A stretch of 64,000 bases of DNA from NCBI RefSeq assembly GCF_000218565.1, contig NC_015684.1, forward strand, positions 1,612,001 through 1,676,000, given 5' to 3'. Source of the DNA: Afipia carboxidovorans OM5. Its GTDB lineage: Bacteria; Pseudomonadota; Alphaproteobacteria; Rhizobiales; Xanthobacteraceae. Position numbers and translations under genes: made by a program. Of the stretch, positions 17,092-25,483 are shown piece after piece (the stretch's first letter is position 1; each line of letters starts with the position of its first letter). The notes beneath the pieces were generated by a model that searched no databases, was not told the DNA's origin, and saw only the letters and a program-made list of their open reading frames with translations.

Positions 17092-19224
17092 TTACTTGAT
17101 GAGACCGGCGCCGCGCGCCCACTTGTACTTCGCACCGAGGACTTCCACGGGAAGTTCGGTCGAGTACGCGTAGGCGGGAATGCCGTTCTGGTAGAGATAC
17201 TCGGAGGCTTCCTCGACCTCGACGTCGCCCGCGAGCGAAGCGACCATCGGCTTCTCGAAGCCCTTGGCCTTCATCTCGTTCTTCACCTCGACCATGTTCT
17301 TCGCGAAGACCATCGGCGGGGTCACGATCGTGTGCCAGTAGCCGAGGATCAGCGAGTGGATGCGGTCGTCGGTGAGACCGAGCTTCACGGTGTTGACGTA
17401 GGTGATCGGCGGCTCGCCACCGGTGATGTCGACCGGGTTGCCCGAAGCGCCGAACGGCGGGATGAACTTGCGGAAGGCCTTGTCGAGATCTTCCGGCATG
17501 GTCATCAGGTGGAGGTCGTTGTCGACCACGGAGTCGGACAGGAGCACGCCCGAACCGCCGGCACCGGTGATGATCAGCACGTTCTCGCCCTTCGGAGTCG
17601 GCAGCAGCGGAACGCCGCGGGCGAACTCGAGAAGCTGGCGTAGCGAACGCGCACGGATCACGCCGGACTGCTTGAAGACGTCCTCGTAGATCTTGTCGTT
17701 ACCGGCGAGCGCGCCGGTGTGCGACGCCGCCGCCTTGGCGCCGGCCGAGGTGCGGCCGCCCTTCAGAACGATGACCGGCTTCTTCTTGGAGACGCGACGT
17801 GCGGCTTCCGCAAAGGCGCGGCCGTCCTTGAGGTCTTCGCAATGCATCGCGATGACGTTGGTGTTCTTGTCCTGCTCGAAGAAGGCGAGCAGATCGTCCT
17901 CGTCGATGTCCGACTTGTTGCCGAGACCGACGATCGCGGACACGCCCATCTTGGCCGAGCGCGAGAAGCCGATGATCGCCATGCCGATGCCGCCGGACTG
18001 CGACGACAGCGCCGCCGAACCCTTGACGTCGAACGCCGTGCAGAAGGTCGCGCAGAGGTTGGCCGGAGTGTAATAGAAGCCGTAAATATTCGGCCCCATC
18101 AGGCGGATGTCGTACTTCTTGCCGATCTTGACGATCTCTTCCTGAAGCTCAGGCTCGTTGGCTTCGGCGAAGCCCGACGGAATGAGAACGGCGCCGGGAA
18201 TTTTCTTCTCGCCGCATTCGGTCAGCGCGCCGGCGACGAACTTCGCCGGAATCGCGAACACCGCCACGTCGACATCGCCGGGGATGTCCTTGACGCTCTT
18301 GTAGGCCTTGTGGCCGAGGATGTCGGCGGCCTTCGGGTGTACCGGATAGATCTGGCCTTTGTAGCCGCCGTTGATGAGGTTCTTCATCACGGAGTTGCCG
18401 ATCTTGCCGTCTTCGGCGGATGCGCCGATCACCGCAACGGACTTCGGCATCATGATGCGGTTCATCGCCTTAACGATTTCCGCGTCCGGACGGGGAGCTT
18501 CCTTGGGCTTGTAGTTGAAGTCGACAACGATGCGCACGTCGGCGGCAATCGCGTCCTTCTTGGTGGCGAACACCGGGTTGAGGTCGAGTTCGACGATTTC
18601 CGGGAAGTCGGTCACGAGCTGCGATACGCCGACAATGATGTTGGCGAGCGCGTCGCGGTTCACCGGATCGCCGCCACGAACGCCGTGCAGCATTTCCTTG
18701 GCCTGGATGCCGTCAAGCATCGAGAGCGCGTCTTCCTTGGTGGCCGGTGCCATGCGGAAGGTGATGTCCTTCAGGACTTCGACCAGCACGCCGCCGAGGC
18801 CGAACGCAACGAGCTTGCCGAACGAATCGTCGGTGATCGAACCGATGATGACCTCGGTGCCACCCGCCAGCATCTGCTGAACCTGGATGCCTTCGATCTT
18901 CGCGTCGGCCTTGTACTTCTTGGCGTTCGCAAGAATCTGGTCGTAAGCAGCCTTCGCCGCAGCATCGTCCTTCACCCCAACCACGACGCCGCCAGCTTCC
19001 GTCTTGTGAAGAATGTCAGGGGAGACGATCTTCATCACGACCGGATAGCCCATCTTGCCAGCGAGCTTGGTCGCTTCGTCGGCCGACTTCGCGAGGCCTT
19101 CACCCGGGACAGCGATGCCGTAGGCGTCACAGACCAGTTTGCCTTCCGGCGCGGTCAAGCTGTTGCGGCCGTCGGCCTTGACCTTGTCAAGAACCTTGCG
19201 GACGGATGCTTTGTCGATTGCCAT
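17092..19224 (-). CDS. One-chain NDP-forming acyl-CoA ligase (acetate-CoA ligase family)
   Basis: A 710-residue enzyme with fused domains: ATP-grasp first (about 20-235, with GYPVVMKIVSPDILHKTEAGGV), then the CoA-binding Rossmann domain (from about 258, PKSVAVIGAS) and a second ligase domain with the phospho-histidine His502 in AAASHTGALAG. This beta-then-alpha order is the reverse of many one-chain ADP-forming acetyl-CoA synthetases. The family makes acyl-CoA from an acid, ATP and CoA, reversibly. Neighbours (sucCD, oxlT, oxc, frc) point to oxalate or formate as the acid; this is inference. It begins the ligase-sucCD operon behind a promoter with tandem TGGTATT repeats. Confidence 0.85.
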   Translation of the reverse strand: MAIDKASVRKVLDKVKADGRNSLTAPEGKLVCDAYGIAVPGEGLAKSADEATKLAGKMGYPVVMKIVSPDILHKTEAGGVVVGVKDDAAAKAAYDQILANAKKYKADAKIEGIQVQQMLAGGTEVIIGSITDDSFGKLVAFGLGGVLVEVLKDITFRMAPATKEDALSMLDGIQAKEMLHGVRGGDPVNRDALANIIVGVSQLVTDFPEIVELDLNPVFATKKDAIAADVRIVVDFNYKPKEAPRPDAEIVKAMNRIMMPKSVAVIGASAEDGKIGNSVMKNLINGGYKGQIYPVHPKAADILGHKAYKSVKDIPGDVDVAVFAIPAKFVAGALTECGEKKIPGAVLIPSGFAEANEPELQEEIVKIGKKYDIRLMGPNIYGFYYTPANLCATFCTAFDVKGSAALSSQSGGIGMAIIGFSRSAKMGVSAIVGLGNKSDIDEDDLLAFFEQDKNTNVIAMHCEDLKDGRAFAEAARRVSKKKPVIVLKGGRTSAGAKAAASHTGALAGNDKIYEDVFKQSGVIRARSLRQLLEFARGVPLLPTPKGENVLIITGAGGSGVLLSDSVVDNDLHLMTMPEDLDKAFRKFIPPFGASGNPVDITGGEPPITYVNTVKLGLTDDRIHSLILGYWHTIVTPPMVFAKNMVEVKNEMKAKGFEKPMVASLAGDVEVEEASEYLYQNGIPAYAYSTELPVEVLGAKYKWARGAGLIK

Positions 19225-19441
19225 TAGATAACTCCGATGTTTTCAACGTTAATTGCGTCTGCCGATGGGGTATCGGCGTTGCTCGTGTACCGAACGAGGC
19301 GCTCGCGCACCTGTTCAGATTGCTTTCCCGAGGTCCGATCTTGCCCCGCGCGGCCTCCCTAGGCGGCGGATGATCAGCTTATAATTTCTTCGGCGCCGCT
19401 TTTGGGACGCGGCTTGTTATTTTCGACCTTTTTGTGGGTCT

Positions 19442-19490
19442 TGGTATTCTGGATATCAGTCGTGGTATTTTGGATATCAGCCTTCGTATT
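19442..19490. repeat. Three 21-bp tandem operator-like repeats
   Basis: TGGTATT begins at 19442 and 19463, and TCGTATT at 19484, an exact 21-base period (two helical turns). The first two units also share TGGATATCAG. TGGTATT is the half-site of the oxc and oxlT palindromes. The array lies just after a minus-strand TTGACA, where a repressor would block the ligase-sucCD promoter. NanR, another GntR/FCD protein, is known to bind tandem GGTATA repeats. Confidence 0.6.
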
Positions 19491-19522
19491 CCAGAAATGG
19501 GATTTGTCAAAGGGATGAGGCC

Positions 19523-19556
19523 CGCCGACAGGGTCGGCGAGCCTGTTTTTAACAGG
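19523..19556 (-). terminator. Hairpins at the end of oxlT
   Basis: On the minus strand CCTGTT-AAA-AACAGG is followed by CGCCGAC-CCT-GTCGGCG directly after the oxlT stop. No clear T-run follows, so termination strength is uncertain. Confidence 0.4.
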
Positions 19557-19557
19557 G

Positions 19558-20862
19558 TTAGGTGGCAAACTGCCCTGCGGCGTTTGGAAGCTGGCTGTTC
19601 GCCACAATGACCTTGCGCCACGGTTTGAGAACAAAAACCGCGAGCAGGGCGGCCAGAATGTTCGCACCTGCAGCAAGCAGGAAGACGCCGTCCCAGCTCC
19701 CCGAGGCTTCCTGCATGTAGTTGCCGAACGGCACCAAGAGAGCCGCGAAGCCCTTGGCGGTATAAAGCATACCGGCGTTGGTGGTCGCGAACTTCGAACC
19801 GAAGGTATCGGTGCAGACCGCGGGGAAGAGGCTGTAGATCTCACCCCAGGCGAAGAACACCGTACCGGTCAGGAGCACGAAGCCGATCGGGCTCTGGCCC
19901 CACAGGTAGAGCGCGAGGATGCCGACGCCCTCGATGCCGAAAGCCACGAACATCGTGTTCTCGCGGCCGATGCGGTCGGAGATCCAGCCGAAGAACGGGC
20001 GGGTGAGGCCGTTCAGCACGCGGTCGATCGTCGCGGCGAAGGTCACGGTCGTCATGGTGAGGCCCATCAGCGTCACCGGCAGGTCGGTGAGGTGCCAGTC
20101 GGCAGCGATCGGCTTGAGATTCGCGGTGACGAGCAGGCCACCCGCACCGACGATGACGAACATGAAATACATCAGCCAGAACACCGGATGGCGAGCAGCT
20201 TCGGTCGGAGCGTAGTCGCGGCGGGTCTGCTGGATCGCGGCGTTGACCACCGGGGCGGGGGTCTGGCCGGGCTTCGGAGCCAGAATAAAGATGGCGAGAA
20301 TCATGCAGATCACGCCCTGGCCAATTCCGAAATTGAAGAAAGCCGCCTGGAATCCGTCGTTCTTGATCATCGCCTGAATCGGCGCGACGGTGAACGCGGA
20401 GCCCGCGCCGAAGCCGGCTGCGGTGATGCCGGCGCACAGGCCGCGCTTGTCAGGAAACCACTTGAGCGCGTTGCCCACGCAGGTGCCATACACACCGCCG
20501 GCGCCGACGCCCGCAATGACCTGTCCGATATAAAATTCGGTGAGCGAGGTCGCGTAAGAGTTGATGACCCAGCCGATGGCGCAGAGGGCGCCGGCCAGCA
20601 TGATGACGAGACGCGGGCCGTACTTGTCGACGATCCAGCCTTCGATCGGCACGAGCCATGTCTCGAAGAGCACGAAGAGGGTGAAGGCCCACTGGATGGC
20701 TGCGCGGTCCCAGCCGAACTGCTTCTGAATGTCAGGGACGAAGAACGTCCAGCCGTATTGAAGATTGGCGATCATCACCATGCAGCCGACGCCGATGGCG
20801 AGTTGTGTCCAGCGATATGCCTCACTGACACGCGTGGTGTCGTTTCCTACCGATACCGTCAT
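19558..20862 (-). CDS. oxlT: OxlT-type oxalate/formate antiporter (MFS)
   Basis: A 434-residue 12-helix major facilitator protein. The N-terminal half has FVLFETWLVPIEGWIVDKYGPR, and helix 8/9 has NGLTRPFFGWISDRIGRENTMF, the pattern of OxlT proteins with a substrate-binding arginine. The second key charge of OxlT, a lysine in helix 11, is Lys370 in YTAKGFAALLVP. GGGAGGA precedes ATG 20862. OxlT of Oxalobacter exchanges oxalate for formate. Here formate export versus assimilation cannot be told. The gene is divergent from oxc and has the common operator about 50 bases upstream of its start. Confidence 0.9.
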   Translation of the reverse strand: MTVSVGNDTTRVSEAYRWTQLAIGVGCMVMIANLQYGWTFFVPDIQKQFGWDRAAIQWAFTLFVLFETWLVPIEGWIVDKYGPRLVIMLAGALCAIGWVINSYATSLTEFYIGQVIAGVGAGGVYGTCVGNALKWFPDKRGLCAGITAAGFGAGSAFTVAPIQAMIKNDGFQAAFFNFGIGQGVICMILAIFILAPKPGQTPAPVVNAAIQQTRRDYAPTEAARHPVFWLMYFMFVIVGAGGLLVTANLKPIAADWHLTDLPVTLMGLTMTTVTFAATIDRVLNGLTRPFFGWISDRIGRENTMFVAFGIEGVGILALYLWGQSPIGFVLLTGTVFFAWGEIYSLFPAVCTDTFGSKFATTNAGMLYTAKGFAALLVPFGNYMQEASGSWDGVFLLAAGANILAALLAVFVLKPWRKVIVANSQLPNAAGQFAT

Positions 20863-20910
20863 TTAATCCTCCCAATCGCACTCTCTTGCAGGGAGTGCGT
20901 AGAACGGATT

Positions 20911-20929
20911 TTGGTATATGATATGCCAA
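20911..20929. promoter_or_regulatory. Putative operator at oxlT promoter
   Basis: TTGGTATATGATATGCCAA is a 9-1-9 palindrome with a single imperfect pair, the best copy in the window. On the minus strand it covers a TATCAT -10-like element about 50 bases before oxlT. A position over the -10 fits a repressor. Confidence 0.65.
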
Positions 20930-21103
20930 TAGGCAAGAGGGGGCCGGCGCAAAAACCGGTGGGCATTCTCGGTCTTTTTACGTCCGCAAATTAAAGCGTA
21001 CTGAGGTGCTGTCTCCTTAGCCTTTATAATATTTAGAAAATTTCAAGCTCGCGACGATTGAAAACGGCCCTTCGCAAAATTATCGGCACTCGAGACAAAT
21101 CCC

Positions 21104-21183
21104 GGTGTCTACGCCTAAATGCTGCGACAACCTGGTGTCTGCGACAACTTTATCCGCGACAGCTTGTCTGCGACATTTGGCGC
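21104..21183. repeat. TGTCTGCGACA repeat cluster upstream of oxc
   Basis: TGTCTGCGACA occurs at 21136-21146 and 21165-21175; related GCGACA words start near 21124 and 21156, and GGTGTCTACG lies near 21104. Each full copy is a TGTC-N3-GACA palindrome. The cluster ends 34 bases before the oxc TTGACA, a usual place for activator sites. GCGACATTTGGCGC at the right edge resembles, with one base missing, the RegR/RegA-type box known from Bradyrhizobium. Confidence 0.45.
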
Positions 21184-21216
21184 TTAGCGGGAGAGCGGCG
21201 CGGCGTCGCGGAGGTG

Positions 21217-21242
21217 TTGACAGTTGGTATTTGGTATGCCAA
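21217..21242 (+). promoter_or_regulatory. oxc promoter -35 with overlapping operator
   Basis: TTGACA at 21217-21222 is directly followed by the palindrome TTGGTATTTGGTATGCCAA (21224-21242). The inner part TTGGTATGCCAA is itself a palindrome like UxuR/ExuR sites of the GntR family. A second TTGACA at 21355-21360 may be another promoter. The leader to the oxc start would be about 280 bases from the first. Confidence 0.6.
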
Positions 21243-21531
21243 TGGGATCAGCCAGCAACGATGCCATAGTCATGATGTGATTTGTCGGGTGCAACCTGTG
21301 GCGGTCAACGAGGCAAGCCGGTCAGGTCAAAGTCCGCAGTTTGGTTTGTGCGGTTTGACATTTGGCGGCGTTGTACGTTCACCAGTCAATTTAGGTCTGC
21401 AGCGGATGTAAATTTCATCTGTGAACCATGGTGTCGTTTCGAACGGCTCACCAACTTACGGGCAGCTCGATCCGCACGAGCGAGTCACTTCAATAGAAAC
21501 CGCAACAAGCGGAAATCCTGGGAGAATACTG

Positions 21532-23277
21532 ATGTCAGTAGCAGCAGTAGCAAAAGACGTTAACACCGCTGAGGCACAGCAGGAATTGACGGATGGCTTC
21601 CATCTCGTCATCGACGCGCTGAAGCTCAACGACATCAACACGCTTTATGCCGTGCCGGGCATTCCGATTTCGGACCTCTGCCGCATGGCGCAGGGCGAAG
21701 GCCTTCGCGTCATCTCGTTCCGCCACGAGCAGAACGCCGGCAACGCCGCCGCGATCGCTGGTTTCCTCACCAAGAAGCCGGGCGTTTGCGTGACCGTTTC
21801 GGCGCCGGGCTTCCTCAACGGCCTGACCGCGCTGGCGAACGCCACCACCAACTGTTTCCCGATGATCCTGATCTCCGGATCGTCCGAGCGCGAGATCGTC
21901 GACCTGCAGCAGGGCGACTACGAGGAAATGGATCAGCTCGCGATTGCAAAGCCGCTCTGCAAGGCGGCTTTCCGCGTTCTTCACGCCCAGGACCTCGGCA
22001 TCGGTCTTGCCCGCGCGATCCGCGCGGCCTGCTCGGGCCGTCCCGGTGGCGTCTACCTCGATCTGCCGGCGAAGTTCTTCTCGCAGGTCATGAGCGCGGA
22101 AGAGGGCGCCAAGTCGCTCGTCAAGGTGATCGATCCGGCTCCGGAGCAGATCCCTGGTCCGGCTGCCGTCAAGCGGGCGCTCGACGTGCTCAAGGGTGCG
22201 AAGCGCCCGCTCATCGTTCTCGGCAAGGGCGCAGCTTACGCGCAGGCTGACGAGGTGATCCGCGAGTTCGTCGAAAAGACCGGCATTCCGTTCCTGCCCA
22301 TGAGCATGGCCAAGGGCATTCTTCCCGACACGCATCCGCAGTCGGCCGGCGCGGCACGCTCCACCGTGCTGAAGGAGTCGGACGTTGTGCTGCTGGTCGG
22401 TGCACGCCTCAACTGGCTGCTCTCGCACGGCAAGGGCAAGGCCTGGGGCGAGCCCTATTCGAAGAAGTTCATTCAGATCGACATCGAGCCGCGCGAGATG
22501 GACAGCAACGTCGAGATCGTTGCTCCGCTCGTCGGCGATATCGGCTCGTGCATTTCCGCGCTGCTCGAGGGCATCGACAGCAAGTGGCCGAAGGCACCTT
22601 CCGACTGGACCGGCGCCGTCAACGCCAAGAAGGAAGCCAACATCGCCAAGATGGCTCCGAAGCTGATGAACAACGCTTCGCCGATGAACTATCACAGCGC
22701 GCTCGGTGCGCTGCGTGCGGTCATCAAGGAGCGTCCGGACGCGATCCTGGTCAACGAGGGTGCCAACACGCTCGACCTCGCCCGCGGCATCATCGACATG
22801 TATCAGCCGCGCAAGCGCCTCGACGTCGGCACCTGGGGTGTTATGGGCATCGGCATGGGCTTTGCGGTGGCGGCTGCGGTCGAAACCGGCAAGCCGGTGC
22901 TCGCGATCGAAGGCGACAGCGCCTTCGGTTTCTCCGGCATGGAGGTGGAGACGATCTGCCGCTACAACCTGCCGGTCTGCATCGTTATCTTCAACAACAA
23001 CGGCATCTATCGCGGCACTGACGTCAACCCGACGGGCGGTCCGGATGTTGCGCCGATGGTGTTCGTCAAGGATGCCCGGTACGACAAGATGATGGAAGCC
23101 TTCGGCGGTGTGGGCGTGCATGTCACGACCCCGGACGAGCTCAAGCGCGCTGTCAGCGCTGCGATGGACTCCGGCAAGCCGACCCTCATCAACGCGGTCA
23201 TTGACCCCGCGGCGGGCACCGAGAGCGGCAACATTGGCAGCCTCAACCCGCAGAGCGTTGTCGTGAGGAAGAAGTAA
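21532..23277 (+). CDS. oxc: Oxalyl-CoA decarboxylase
   Basis: A 581-residue thiamine-diphosphate enzyme that decarboxylates oxalyl-CoA to formyl-CoA and CO2. ATG 21532 follows GGGAG; an upstream ATG at 21421 has no ribosome site. The Pyr domain contains the catalytic Glu66 in FRHEQNAGNAAA; the PP domain has the ThDP motif from GDSAFGFSG to NNNGIYRG. The middle domain carries LVGARLNWLLSHG and GDIGSCISALL, where Oxc binds ADP and CoA. It leads the oxc-frc operon, with 73 bases to frc. Confidence 0.96.
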   Translation: MSVAAVAKDVNTAEAQQELTDGFHLVIDALKLNDINTLYAVPGIPISDLCRMAQGEGLRVISFRHEQNAGNAAAIAGFLTKKPGVCVTVSAPGFLNGLTALANATTNCFPMILISGSSEREIVDLQQGDYEEMDQLAIAKPLCKAAFRVLHAQDLGIGLARAIRAACSGRPGGVYLDLPAKFFSQVMSAEEGAKSLVKVIDPAPEQIPGPAAVKRALDVLKGAKRPLIVLGKGAAYAQADEVIREFVEKTGIPFLPMSMAKGILPDTHPQSAGAARSTVLKESDVVLLVGARLNWLLSHGKGKAWGEPYSKKFIQIDIEPREMDSNVEIVAPLVGDIGSCISALLEGIDSKWPKAPSDWTGAVNAKKEANIAKMAPKLMNNASPMNYHSALGALRAVIKERPDAILVNEGANTLDLARGIIDMYQPRKRLDVGTWGVMGIGMGFAVAAAVETGKPVLAIEGDSAFGFSGMEVETICRYNLPVCIVIFNNNGIYRGTDVNPTGGPDVAPMVFVKDARYDKMMEAFGGVGVHVTTPDELKRAVSAAMDSGKPTLINAVIDPAAGTESGNIGSLNPQSVVVRKK

Positions 23278-23350
23278 GAGATCAACTCCGGCGCCGTCCG
23301 AAAGACGGCGTCGGGTTCAGCGGCCGATAAGAAACAACTGGAGGAAAGTT

Positions 23351-24625
23351 ATGGCAAAGGCGCTCAACGGTGTTCGGATTCTTGATTTCACGCACGTGCA
23401 ATCGGGTCCGACGTGTACTCAATTGCTCGCGTGGTTCGGCGCGGATGTGATCAAGGTTGAGCGTCCCGGCACCGGCGACATCACCCGTGGACAGCTGCAG
23501 GACGTTCCGAACGCGGACAGCCTCTACTTCACGATGCTGAACCACAACAAGCGCTCGATCACCCTCGATGCGAAGAACCCCAAGGGCAAGGAAGTTCTGA
23601 CAGCGCTCATCAAGAGCTGCGATGTGATGGTCGAAAACTTCGCCCCCGGCGTGCTCGACCGCATGGGCTTCTCCTGGGAGAACATTCAGAAGATCAACCC
23701 GAAGCTGATCGTTGCCTCGATCAAGGGCTTCGGTCCGGGCCCGTTCGAAGACTGCAAGGTCTACGAGAACGTCGCGCAGTGCACCGGCGGTTCGGCTTCG
23801 ACCACGGGCTTCCGTGATGGTCTGCCGCTCGTGACTGGCGCCCAGATTGGCGACAGCGGCACCGGCCTCCACCTCGCTCTCGGTATCGTCACCGCTCTTT
23901 TCCACCGCACCCACTCGGGCAAGGGCCAGCGCGTCACCGTCGCGATGCAGGACAGCGTGCTCAACCTCTGCCGCGTCAAGATGCGCGACCAGCAGCGTCT
24001 CGCTCACGGCCCGCTCAAGGAATACAGCCAGTTCGGCGAAGGCATTCCGTTCGGCGATGCCACCCCGCGCGCCGGCAACGACTCGGGTGGCGGCCAGCCG
24101 GGCCGTATCCTGAAGTGCAAGGGCTGGGAGACCGACCCGAACGCTTACATCTATTTCATCACGCAGGCGGCTGTGTGGGAGAAGATCTGCGACGTCATCG
24201 GTGAGCCGACCTGGAAGACCGACCCGAACTACGCCAAGCCGGGTGCCCGTCTGCCGCGTCTGAACGAGATCTTCGGCCGCATCGAGCAGTGGACCATGAC
24301 CAAGACCAAGTTCGAAGTCATGAACATCTGCAACCCGTTCGACATTCCGTGCGGCCCGATCCTGTCGATGAAGGAAATCGCCGAGGACAAGTCGCTGTAC
24401 GCGACCGGCACGCTGGTCGAGGTCGATCATCCGACCCGCGGCAAGTACATCTCGGTCGGCAACCCGATCAAGCTGTCCGACAGCCCGGCGGACGTTCGCC
24501 GCTCGCCGCTGCTCGGTGAGCACACCGACGAAATCCTTCGCGACGTGTTGAAGTTCTCCGAGAGCCAGGTGTCGGACATCCGTTCGTCCGGCGCTCTCGG
24601 CGAAGTTCCGCTCGCCGCAGAGTAA
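23351..24625 (+). CDS. frc: Formyl-CoA:oxalate CoA-transferase
   Basis: A 424-residue family III CoA-transferase that moves CoA from formyl-CoA to oxalate. GGAGG precedes ATG 23351. The catalytic aspartate is Asp168 in GAQIGDSGTGLH, equal to Asp169 of the Oxalobacter enzyme, and the mobile glycine loop is present as DSGGGQPGR. Length is close to the 428-residue Oxalobacter protein. Family members may also accept succinyl-CoA, which would fit the nearby sucCD. It ends in a strong terminator. Confidence 0.95.
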   Translation: MAKALNGVRILDFTHVQSGPTCTQLLAWFGADVIKVERPGTGDITRGQLQDVPNADSLYFTMLNHNKRSITLDAKNPKGKEVLTALIKSCDVMVENFAPGVLDRMGFSWENIQKINPKLIVASIKGFGPGPFEDCKVYENVAQCTGGSASTTGFRDGLPLVTGAQIGDSGTGLHLALGIVTALFHRTHSGKGQRVTVAMQDSVLNLCRVKMRDQQRLAHGPLKEYSQFGEGIPFGDATPRAGNDSGGGQPGRILKCKGWETDPNAYIYFITQAAVWEKICDVIGEPTWKTDPNYAKPGARLPRLNEIFGRIEQWTMTKTKFEVMNICNPFDIPCGPILSMKEIAEDKSLYATGTLVEVDHPTRGKYISVGNPIKLSDSPADVRRSPLLGEHTDEILRDVLKFSESQVSDIRSSGALGEVPLAAE

Positions 24626-24650
24626 TTACCTCTCCCCCGAGGATGACCTT

Positions 24651-24678
24651 GCCGGGGCTTAGCCCCGGCATTTTTTTG
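24651..24678 (+). terminator. Intrinsic terminator of oxc-frc
   Basis: GCCGGGGCTTAGCCCCGGC followed by ATTTTTTTG, 26 bases after the frc stop. Confidence 0.92.
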
Positions 24679-24679
24679 T

Positions 24680-24792
24680 CTCCATCGTGCTGCGATGCAA
24701 TATTGCCGACAGCTTTTATGCCGGTACATGACGAGGGCATCAGTAGCCTCGTCATCAAATGCAACTGCCGCCATTTTCATGGCGGCAGTTTT
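24680..24792 (+). ncRNA. Possible small RNA ending in its own terminator
   Basis: Between the frc terminator and the AhpD-like gene a second, independent plus-strand terminator occurs: AACTGCCGCC-ATTTTCAT-GGCGGCAGTT followed by TTGTTTT (about 24763-24791). An upstream hairpin, ACGAGG...CCTCGT, lies near 24731-24753. No open frame explains a second terminator 90 bases after the first. A clear promoter was not seen, so a back-up terminator is the alternative. Confidence 0.3.
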
Positions 24793-24809
24793 GTTTTGGG
24801 CGAAGGCGA

Positions 24810-25355
24810 TCAGGCAACCTTGCGCAACGCTACTGCCGGGAAATCCAGCGGCACGTCGAAGGCGACGTTGACGTAGTTAGTGAACAGATTGAGCGCGACG
24901 TGAGCGATGATCTCGACGATCTCCTCGTCGTTGAAGCCCGCCGCGCGCAGCGCCTGAACGTCGGCATCGTTTACCTGGGCGCGGTGTTCGACCACCTTGA
25001 GAGCGAACGCGAGCGCTGCCGCGGTCCTGGGATCGGACGAACGTCCGGTTTGCGCCTCCGCCATCTGTGCGGCGGTCGCGCCGGCCTTTTGGCCCAGCAC
25101 GGTGTGTGCCGACAGACAGTACTGGCAGGCATTGCGGTTGGCGATCGCCACGGCGATCTGCTCGCCGAGCTTTGCCCCGAGCTTGCCGCCGCCGAGCGCT
25201 CCGAATGAGCTCCACATGCTCTTGAGAGCGGCGGGGGAGTTCGCGACGGCGCGGAACATGTTGGGTGTGACGCCGAATGCGCCGGTGATGTCCTTGAGCA
25301 GAGGGGCGGCAGCTCCACTTGCGGACGCGGGATCGACGAGATTAACTCGGGTCAT
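24810..25355 (-). CDS. AhpD-like carboxymuconolactone decarboxylase-family protein
   Basis: A 181-residue all-helical AhpD-type protein. The start at 25355 (MTRVNLVDP) has AGGAGAG upstream; the longer frame to 25445 does not. The redox motif CQYCLSAH carries the CxxC pair and following His of peroxidatic AhpD-like proteins. No peroxiredoxin gene is next to it. The partner and substrate are unknown. It lies downstream of a MarR gene in the same direction, which may control it. Confidence 0.85.
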   Translation of the reverse strand: MTRVNLVDPASASGAAAPLLKDITGAFGVTPNMFRAVANSPAALKSMWSSFGALGGGKLGAKLGEQIAVAIANRNACQYCLSAHTVLGQKAGATAAQMAEAQTGRSSDPRTAAALAFALKVVEHRAQVNDADVQALRAAGFNDEEIVEIIAHVALNLFTNYVNVAFDVPLDFPAVALRKVA

Positions 25356-25483
25356 GAAGACTCTCCTTGCTTTGCGGTAGGGGTGGTTTTCATACGCGGT
25401 CGCCGATGCCAGTCGGCGGCCGCACTTCTTCAACCGGAAGATCAACTTGTGGTCTGATCTTCCGGGGGAAGCTCACAAAAAAC

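Larger units (their letters stand above)
19225..19557. promoter_or_regulatory. Promoter region of acyl-CoA ligase-sucCD operon
   Basis: About 330 bases between oxlT and the ligase gene. On the minus strand TTGACA (19510-19505) is followed by the tandem repeats at 19442-19490. No gene is supported; a minus-strand open frame here encodes only the repeat-derived pattern ADIQNT-TTDIQNT. The remaining leader to the ligase start is about 200 bases without obvious structure. Confidence 0.5.

Noticed and set aside
17719..19227. Plus-strand open frame of 502 codons opposite the acyl-CoA ligase
   Set aside because: Antisense shadow of a complete NDP-forming ligase.
19374..19844. Minus-strand frame containing repeated ADIQNT-type peptides
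   Set aside because: Its peptide repeats come from the 21-bp DNA repeats, and the upstream part overlaps oxlT in another frame. The DNA repeats are better explained as regulator sites.
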